Origin: Knufia peltigerae
Taxonomy: Eukaryota > Ascomycota > Eurotiomycetes > Chaetothyriales > Trichomeriaceae
DNA: 64,000 nt
Assembly: GCA_030247855.1 (NCBI GenBank)
Contig: JAPDRN010000064.1
Location: forward strand, 124,001-188,000
Reading direction: 5' to 3'
The notes under the pieces are model-generated. The model did not search any database. It was given only the letters and a program-made list of their open reading frames with translations, and was not told the DNA's origin. Positions 56,165 through 64,000 of this stretch are shown here, one piece after another. The position numbers and the translations under genes are program-made. Each line of letters opens with the position of its first letter. Within the stretch, counting starts at the first letter, position 1.

Positions 56165-58020
56165 ATGCAGTCGTCGAGTGAGCCCACTTCAGCCGTGGCG
56201 GAGCGGGCATGCACGTCTTGTCAGAAACGGAAGCGTAAATGCAACAAAGCACTTCCCAAGTGCTACTCTTGTTCCAAGTGAGCTGCTGCTGATCGATTAC
56301 TGTCCAATCCTGCAATCCGTAGATGCCAACTCCGACATATTGTCAGACAGTCCTCTTCCGTTTCCAGGCTCGAGCTCCGATGGGACAGGACTAACTTCGG
56401 ACAACATAGGAGACACCTGACATGCAAATACCCAACGACAAGCGATAACTACAATTTGGCCTCTGCAGATGTGGCAGGGATATTGCCTTATACTCTCTTA
56501 GTCAACGACGATGAAGCAGATATCGAAACACTCGACTTCCAAACAATCTCCTTTTTGGATCCGAGCATCTTCCAGTATGGACAGGTCCAATACCATTCGA
56601 CCAGCATACCTATCCCAGACCATATCACGCGACTTGTGGGAGACACTAAAGAGATTAACTCTGCCGCTTCACGATACTTCGACCATATAAATTTCTGGAT
56701 GCCATTTATCTCTAGACAACGCTTCCTTGATACCTACCTGCGTCCGTCGACTCGATCTCGGCCAGAGGTCGCCATTCTTCTGCTGTCTCTCAAACTGATT
56801 ACAACCCCTCCTCCAGTTCATCCGAGAAACCCCAAAACGCCTCTTTATCGGGCTGCGAAGCACTTCTACCTTGACGTTGAAAGCTCCCAAGTCGCTTCTA
56901 TAGCTGTGCTACAGGCTGGGGTGCTCTTGGCATTGTATGAGATTAGGCATGGTATATACCCAATAGCATTTCTGTCCATTAGTGCTTGTGCTCGCTATGC
57001 ACACGCTCTGGGTATCAATGTCGATAGAATAACGAGATTTAGCAGTGTGTTTACGTTGATTGAAGTCGAGGAGAGGAGGAGGGTTTGGTGGGCGATTGTA
57101 ATATTAGATCGGTTGGTGCTCCCTCCAGAGAAGAAAGATATGATTTGATTGCGAACCATGCAAAATACTGATGGAAGCTGTTAGTTTCGTAAGTATTGGC
57201 TGCCCTGGCCGACCTCTTGCGACTAGAGAGCCCACGCTGGATGACCTCTTGCCCGCAGACGATGCAGAATGGGACCAAGGGGTAGGTCGACGATCATCTG
57301 AGCGGTATCCCTTTCTCTCACACAGTGTCCAGATTGTGGCGAATATTGATTCACACAAGATTTCATCGCCAACGACCAACCATATGAGCAAATTTGCATT
57401 GTTGTGTCAAGCCGCCCGATTACTAGGTCAGGTCCTTCACCAACTCTCGAACAGGACTCCCGAACATGATCACGGCGATGACACCTGGATGCAGCTAGAC
57501 CGAACGTTGGAATCGATGCTCACAGCTGCACTTGACTTCGACTCGCCCGACTACGACCAAATCACTTTCATCTACAAGCAAGTCACCCTTTATCGCTCCA
57601 GCGGAAAGAGCAGTGCTAATGCAGAGACATTGTAGCGCCCTCGTGGCCCTCCACGAACCTTATCTGTCACTGAAGGATGGAATACGTTCCCAGCGTGCCA
57701 GATTTGTCGTGGAAGGCATTACGCACACGATCAGAACAAGTCTACTTGAGCAACAATGCTTGGTCGGCCGTGACCCGGAGAGCGTTTCGCCGTGGGGACT
57801 ATTTTTCGGCTACCGGATCTGTGTGTACTATGCGTGTTCCGACCAGAAAGAAGCATACGCCTTGCAGATCGTCGACAGCTTGAAAGAGGTGTTCCGAAAT
57901 ATCGAGGTCAGATGGAACGCCGCAGGTAAACTCTTCTCCGGATATCTATTCATCGTTGCTGGTATTGACCATTATTCCCAGGTGTCTACCTTCGGCTTCT
58001 GGAAGCACACGAGGTCATGA
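56165..58020 (+). CDS. Zn2Cys6 transcription factor 3
   Basis: Four exons (56165-56277, 56410-57111, 57185-57581, 57625-58020) give 535 residues. The zinc cluster CTSCQKRKRKCNKALPKC, CYSC and HLTC is completed across the first intron. The fungal_trans region contains FWMPFISRQRFLDTYL, LQAGVLLALYEIRHGIYP and ERRRVWWAIVILDR. It is not a close paralog of the two regulators further left. It is placed to control the BVMO/SDR/hydrolase genes. The C-terminal end is the least certain part of the model. Confidence 0.82.
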
Positions 58021-58538
58021 GCAGAAGATGACTGGGTCACATCATACGCCAGAAAGAAACATGGGAAATGTGACGGCGTTTGGGGGGAAACGCCGTAATT
58101 GATGCGGCATTTGTAGCGCGATTAATGTGTCCCTAGCACGTTGGGTATCACCATCAAGTCATTGATAGTCCTAGCCTCAGAATGACATATGAATCCCGAG
58201 ACAAGTCAAGAGCCCGACCTCAAGGGAGGAATATTGGACCACCTTGAAGTACCGAGATTAAATGCTGAAATTCAATGTGCGGCTCGACTGGGTTCAGTCA
58301 GGCCAACCCCAATTTGAATGCACAGCTGACAGGGTATATGTAGGTAGAGCCCGGAAGTGCGAAGAATGGCAGGACATGAAACTTCGAAAATAGTCCTCTT
58401 GTTCTGATAAAGAGGAAAGTGGGCTAAGACTTGAGGGTAGAAGCTTCGGGCTGCGTTCAGAGTGATGATCAAAATATGATGATTTGCTGATATACGATTT
58501 AAGTGGTCTTAGTTTGATCGGCACTCTGCTGTCCTCGC
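58021..58538. other. Intergenic between convergent genes
   Basis: 3' flanks of regulator 3 and the hydrolase gene. Nothing recognised. Confidence 0.4.
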
Positions 58539-59817
58539 TTACTTCTTGCTCAGGCTGAGTACAAAGTCAACAGAGTTCATCCAGTACTCGGAACTCTGCT
58601 TCAGCTGAGGGAGCATATAGAACCCATGGGGTAGTCCTTTATATGTTCGAAGAGTGACGGGGACTTTGGCCGCCTTCAGAGCTTCTGCATATGCCAGACC
58701 CTCATCGCGAAGGGGATCTAGCCCGGCAACTTGTACCACTACACAGAGAAACCAATATGTCAGGTTGATTCCCATCTCAAAGTGAACTCATCAGACATTA
58801 CGAGGGGTGCTCCACTTACACGCTGGTGGCAGTCCACTGAGATCATTTGCCAGCAAGGGACTGGCATAGGCTTCCGGAATCGGATCAGGCATATATTGTT
58901 CCCAGAACCAAAACATCTTCGGGGCGTCGACGATACTGGCATCTTTGTTTTGCTGGTAGCTGCCTCCAGGATATCGATCGGACGGAAAGAACTTTGGATG
59001 GCAAGTTACAGGGATGTTTAGGATCTGGCCGACGACTCCTGATACTTTTTCGTCTCTCGTCTTCTGTGCCAGAACGGCCGCCTGACAATGAAACGTCAGA
59101 TACAAGTCGCAAACGCCTCGTGGGCCGGTCATAAACTCACGATGTTACCACCTGCACTGCCTCCTGCGACGATGATCCGTTCTGGATCAATACTTAACTC
59201 GTTTGCGTTGCGTTTGCACTGTCAGTCTCAGTATCATGCATAATTGAAAAAGGTCGACTTTGTGTTTTGATATACCCATTGAAGGACGTCAAAGCAATCA
59301 TTGATGGCATAAGGATACTTGAATTCCGGAGCCATACGATAATCAACACTGACGACGACCGCGCCAGCTTTGGCAGCCAGGAAGCGGTTTTCGACCTCTT
59401 CCACCTCGTGACCACCAACTACCCAACCTGGGTTCACAGTCAGCTCCGGCCAAAGTCTCAGACTTGAAATTTTTCATTTAACTGACCTCCGCCGTGTGCT
59501 TTTACGACCAGAGTCGTGCCAGGTTCGGTCTTCAAGGGCCGATAGATCTTAATACCGATCTTCGTACCATCTCGCACTGGAGCTTCTTGGTCGAGCACCT
59601 CATAGTCTCGTCCAGGCTGGGGAGCATTGTCCGGTAATGGGACCGGAGAGCTCAACCAAGCGGCTTTGAACTCATCCATGGGAAGGTCCCATAGTGCTGT
59701 GAAATTCTTGTCGATCTCTTCTCTGAACTTGGCGAACTCAGAATCGATCTCAGAGAGATGACCATTTGTGGGAAGAGGTCCTTTCCACTCAGGACCACTA
59801 GGAGCTAGTTGCACCAT
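58539..59817 (-). CDS. Alpha/beta hydrolase, HSL-type esterase (Abhydrolase_3)
   Basis: Five exons (59487-59817, 59276-59427, 59141-59218, 58820-59081, 58539-58738) give 340 residues. The oxyanion motif HGGG is at 108-111, split by the first intron. The nucleophile S182 is in GGSAGG, with acid D282 (GLDPLRDEG) and base H312 (PHGF). VDYRMAPEFKYP is characteristic of the hormone-sensitive-lipase family. It probably hydrolyses an ester or lactone, as would be needed after the BVMO (inference). Confidence 0.92.
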
Positions 59818-61209
59818 GATTGTTGTCAGAAACCTCGCTACAAATATCACCCTATTCTCTGTGGAGGGTATGTCTATAACCACACACTTTTCGCGAAATG
59901 AGTGTTGTAGTATTCGCACCCGCTGACAAAGTCCGATGTCTACCACTTTTTGGGGGGGGTGATGGGTGAAGGGTGAAGTTGGGTGACCCACAACCTGTCA
60001 CTCCCGTACCGAGGGTCTCGGATATTGACACACCTTTTCTGACAAACCTTTTTCAAAACTGTTCTCCGGCCGCGGTATTTTCCTCGCCGGTAACTCCTGT
60101 GCCCAGCTCCGACAGGAGCCCACGGCTTGTGCTCAGCTTGTGTATGCCCGATAAGAACCTGGCGGTGGTATGAGAACGGAATATGTTCTCCGTGGTGATA
60201 CCATCTTCCCCAGATACTGGAACTTAAACGAGCTTCGACGCAGCTATGGCAGCAGCATTCTGGGCGCGCGGCAACAGCGTTTTCACAAACCGCAGTTGCA
60301 TCGGATGCCGGAAAGCCTTCTGCTTGCTCGATACGCTAGGTAGAAAGATGTAGTCCAAGGTGTTGGTGTTGTCTGCATCCACCCCAGCGCGATTTAAGCA
60401 GGTTTCGTCCAAGTTCTTATGTTCCTTGCCGAAAGGTTCCTCAACGGCCTGAGCTTAATCTTTTAGATATCACTCCCGGCGCAGAAGGGCCGGATCGAAG
60501 GATCGCACGTCTTCAGCATCTATCCGGAGCCACGGCGAGCTTTTTCACAACATAAACATTACTAGCTTGATTTCCAAAGCTGCTTCTGGTTGGGCTGGCT
60601 TCAGGATTTATTTTGAGGATAATTCCACTGTCCAGTGGCGCTTGCTCTTAAAATTGCACACTATCGCACCGTTGCTGCTCCTCATTGGAAGCCCCGCGAT
60701 CCTCAAGTCACCACGATGGTAGACCTATAATGAATGGCAAGCATGAGCAAGGTGTGTATAACCAATATGTTCATGATGAATGCTTTCTGTAGTGGATGCG
60801 CAGATCGGCCGACCCACATGATATACGCCTCGAAGTTTTGGAGAAGTTGCATACTCATCTTGACAACCCTGAACATATTGGCGCTCAGGATAGTTGCTAC
60901 AGATTGGTCGGGAAATAGAGAGTCCGAAAGGACACAGCCGCATCTCAATATGATCCAACTACTCATGTCACCCAAGCAGCGATAGCGTAAGACCCCGAAT
61001 GCTTTGAAGGCTCTCCGGAGAATCAGTCTCCGAGCTCTTTCGGCGGGGCTCCATGAACGACGAAGAAGATGGAAACGATAAAAGGGTGGAGGATTGCATT
61101 CTATGCGTAATCTATTCTGGGAAAAGGTCTGTGTTTCATCGACTTCTTTTATGCAGATCATATCCGGCATACAAACTGAATAAACTCAACACTCGGACAC
61201 AGTAAAGTG
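59818..61209. other. Intergenic, 1.4 kb
   Basis: Divergent upstream region. It holds a G8 run (59952-59959) followed by three GGGTGA words. ORFs here, including a 155-codon one at 60703-61170 on the minus strand, lack family features. No RNA gene recognised. Confidence 0.4.
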
Positions 61210-62045
61210 ATGGCGTCGTCACCATTCTTGCTACGCATCTTATCGAAGCCTGTTGATGGCAACGTCGAGGCTTGGAGTGAATGGTACACCTCGGAGGGAC
61301 TACCTTCCTTATTGACCAAGATTCCAGCTTCCCGTGCTTGCTTTTACCATGCATATAATGACTTCGAGCTGAAGACCAAGACACCACTGGAGGGGAATCA
61401 AACACAACTGCATAGCGTGGAACTGGCACACTCTGATCTCGAGCCTCCTAACGACAAGACCTGTCTAGCAATGTGTCAACTCGACTCCATAGGCTCGCTA
61501 CAGGAGATTTTCAGTCTCAGTGACCTGACAAGGGATGATCCCAGCCACGACACAGTGTCGGATATCAGAGTTTATGAACTCATTGAAGATTTTGATCCCA
61601 AAGGAATTAGTCATGGTGAGTTTTTAAAATTAAAGCAAATGCGTTGCAGGCGGAGGCTCTCGCTCTATTCTTTCTGCCGATCGGCTAGCTGATTACAGAT
61701 ACTTATATAGTGCTTCCACCGTTCATCCTGAACGTTCAAAACGAGCCTGCTGATGCCGATGATTACAACAAATTTTACCATGAGGAGCATCTGCATATGC
61801 TGAATAGAGTTCCTGGGTACCGGCGATCTCAAAGGTACGAACTGATCAAGGGCCACGACGACTCATCATCAGAGGCGCCGAGATTCATGGCCGTCCATGA
61901 ATGGGACCATTTTGATGCTCTCGACGGACCGGAGTTGCGGGAGGCTGATGCCAGCCCCAACACACACCGTGTCTTTGGAAATGCCAAACGCGTCAATATC
62001 CGGGGGTTCAAGAGCGTGAAAGGATTTGGCGATGTCAAAGAATGA
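61210..62045 (+). CDS. EthD-like dimeric alpha/beta-barrel protein
   Basis: Two exons (61210-61615, 61711-62045) give 246 residues. The two halves look like repeats of a ferredoxin-like fold: WSEWYTSEGLPSLLTKIPAS in the first, and YNKFYHEEHLHMLNRVPGYR with RYEL in the second. The W/FY-x-EHLP pattern is typical of EthD-like proteins. Such proteins are found in degradative and biosynthetic clusters, where they may bind or cyclise small substrates; many lack a proven activity. The start is the ATG immediately after an in-frame GTG. Confidence 0.8.
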
Positions 62046-62567
62046 ATAGTTGAGAGATGGGAGACGGAGCCAATGAACATCGTAACATTCTTCTAAAGAG
62101 AATAACGAGACAACGAGTGCATTGTACACTATGAATATATGGCTAGAGAGAATGAATGTGTAGTGAATCTCCAACCGCGACTGTCGTGAATAAGCGTTTA
62201 TCTCCTGAAGTCCCCAATCAACCTCCTGATGTTCCTCGGTCCCTTTGGGGGTTATAGCCCCAGACAGTCCCCCGCAAAACTCGGTGCTCGATCTCCGGGG
62301 TTGAAGACTCCACAACTCGGGAATACCGCGACAATCAACTCCAATCCTAGGATCCTGGTCGAGAGCGACCTCAAGCCCCAGACAAATCGTTTAATAGAAG
62401 CTGTAACTTGACCTCATGCATGAAATGAATTGATATCATAGAAAAATACCGGGTTATAAAGCATAGGCCGACCAGAAACAGAGTTCGTCTCAGGCACAGC
62501 CTAGAGACCACAGTGTATTAGTTCGACCCAAGAGAGTGAACCCTATAATATTGTCGAAAGGAACAAC
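62046..62567. other. Intergenic
   Basis: About 520 bp, upstream of the second alcohol dehydrogenase. Nothing recognised. Confidence 0.4.
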
Positions 62568-63840
62568 ATGGCAACTTCTACAATGAGGGCAGCTCGGTAT
62601 CACCCTGTCAGTTGAATGTCTTTTCTTCAATAGGTGTACAGAGATGATCTTCTAACATGGGGTGAGAAAGGAGACAAACACCTGCACGATCGACAACATT
62701 CCGGTGCCGACCATCAAGGACCATGAGATATTGGTCAAGATTGCGTCGGCAGGTCTCTGCCACTCGGACCTCATGCTGTTCGAAGGATCGATCCCCGCCA
62801 CCGAACCTGTGGTGATGGGCCACGAGGGAGTTGGCTTCGCGGAGGAAATTGGCCCCAACGTAAAAGGTTTCAAGAAGGGTGACAGACTAGGTTTTCTTTA
62901 CATCAAAGACGTTTGCTGTGAGTGATAGAGCCTCCCATCACGGCTCAAAAATGAGAGAGAAGAACATTTTCTGATCGAGAGCTTGGACTGACTGACTGCC
63001 TACCATTTAATCAGTCGAATGCGAAGGATGTTTAGTACATAACCTCAACTGTCACTTGGGAACGGCCAAAATTCAAGGCTTTCAAACAGACGGCTTCTTC
63101 GCCGAATATGCGGCTGTGGATTCTAGAAACGCCATCATACTCCCGGATAATCTCTCCATGGAAACCTCGGCGCCATATTTCTGCGCAGGCATCACAGGTC
63201 AGTCTGCCATTATTAGCTCTTGGTTGCCAGTATTTACCCCGTATGAAAAACAGAAGCTAACGAAAAAAGAGCACAAACAGCATTCCATGGTGTCGACTCT
63301 TGTCACTTGAAGCCCGGGCAGTGGATCGCCATAGTAGGTTGTGGAGGATTGGGCCAAATGGGTATCCGTTTCGCCAAAGCGATGGGACTCAAAGTCATCG
63401 GGATCGATATCAACGATGAGGTGTTGAAAGCTGCCAAAGAGGAGAGTGGTGTGGACGTTGCGGTCAACAGCAAGGGTCCCGACTTTGAGAAACAAGTCAG
63501 AGACGTGACCGGTGGTGGTGTGGACGCGGCTGTCGTCTTCAGTGCCGCCCAGGCCGCTTATGACAGCGCCACCAAGATCCTACGCATCGGTGGGATTTTG
63601 ATGGTGATCGGATTGCCGTCGAAGCCTCTCCAGTTTTCCGCCTTGGATCTCATGAAGAAGCTTTACCAGATCAGAAGTGAGAGTACAGGACCTCCGCAAC
63701 AGATGCCACGGGCCCTGGAGTTCATTTCGAAGCACGACATCAAGCCCAGAGTCGACATCTACAAGCTTGACCAGATTCACGAGATGATAGATATGATGCA
63801 GAGCGGCAAGTCAAAATCTAGGATGGCAGTCGTATTCTAG
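62568..63840 (+). CDS. Zinc-dependent alcohol dehydrogenase (propanol-preferring type)
   Basis: Four exons (62568-62606, 62671-62917, 63015-63197, 63281-63840) give 342 residues, the family length. MRAARYHP at the start, GLCHSDLM and GHEGVGF (catalytic zinc), a Cys-rich structural zinc loop around CEGCLVHNLNC, and the cofactor fold VGCGGLGQMG are all present. It oxidises primary or secondary alcohols with NAD(P). It lies at the right edge, after the EthD-like gene on the same strand, and may belong to the same catabolic group. Confidence 0.92.
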
Positions 63841-64000
63841 GGATATTGAATATAGCCCAAGGGCGAACTGTACTTCTCGAATACGCCGACGATGTGCACA
63901 ATGCCCATTGACGATATCCGGCTTTCTCAATCCTTGAAATGAGACACAAGCCTTGGAAAAGATCTAAAGCAGTGCCACTGTCGTGATGAACTGCACTTTA

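Noticed and set aside
60703..61170. 155-codon minus-strand ORF in the 1.4-kb gap
   Set aside because: No domain, signal or plausible codon pattern; short exposed frame in non-coding DNA.
25102..63840. Secondary-metabolite biosynthetic cluster
   Set aside because: No PKS, NRPS, terpene synthase or prenyltransferase is present; the enzymes fit catabolism better.
1..64000. CRISPR arrays, rRNA, intact transposons, operon-type signals
   Set aside because: None seen; the DNA is eukaryotic nuclear sequence with spliced genes.

Overview
The window is nuclear DNA of a filamentous ascomycete (Pezizomycotina). The signs are short GT-AG introns (about 45-180 nt, CTRAY-like branch sites), Zn2Cys6/fungal_trans regulators, a HET-domain gene, a caleosin and dense catabolic gene sets. 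A Eurotiomycete such as a black yeast (Chaetothyriales) would fit, but that is a guess. Gene models were built by hand from reading frames and splice signals. No rRNA, tRNA, CRISPR or intact transposon was recognised.

Left part (1-24 kb). The N-terminal two thirds of the splicing factor RSE1/SF3B3 is truncated by the window edge. It is followed by a ZZ-HET protein, a 3-dehydroshikimate-dehydratase-like enzyme, a small secreted protein, a carboxymuconate-cyclase-like propeller, two MFS transporters (the second with an in-frame TAG), a WW-domain protein, two unrecognised low-complexity proteins and a GST-like protein. The dehydratase and the cyclase belong to the protocatechuate route.

Middle (25-43.7 kb). 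Two paralogous Zn2Cys6 regulators bracket six genes: a zinc alcohol dehydrogenase, a membrane-anchored linalool dehydratase/isomerase (LDI)-like protein, a Cu-type P1B ATPase, an acetate/GPR1-FUN34-type transporter, an aldehyde dehydrogenase and a caleosin. LDI + MDR alcohol dehydrogenase + aldehyde dehydrogenase is the enzyme set (Ldi, GeoA, GeoB) that the bacterium Castellaniella defragrans uses to turn myrcene/linalool via geraniol and geranial into geranic acid. I read the block as a candidate fungal monoterpene or tertiary-allylic-alcohol catabolic cluster. The palindrome CGG-G-CCG occurs in every main promoter of the block (six of the eight copies I found in the window), as expected for a shared Zn2Cys6 regulator.

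Right part (44-64 kb). A P450, a PRISE (iridoid synthase/progesterone 5-beta-reductase) family enone reductase, two SDRs, a Baeyer-Villiger monooxygenase, a third Zn2Cys6 regulator, an HSL-type alpha/beta hydrolase, an EthD-like protein and a second zinc alcohol dehydrogenase could together oxidise an alcohol to a ketone, reduce an enone, form a lactone or ester and hydrolyse it. A DENND11/LCHN-like trafficking gene sits among them. The two catabolic blocks together suggest a terpenoid-degradation region; substrates are inferred.
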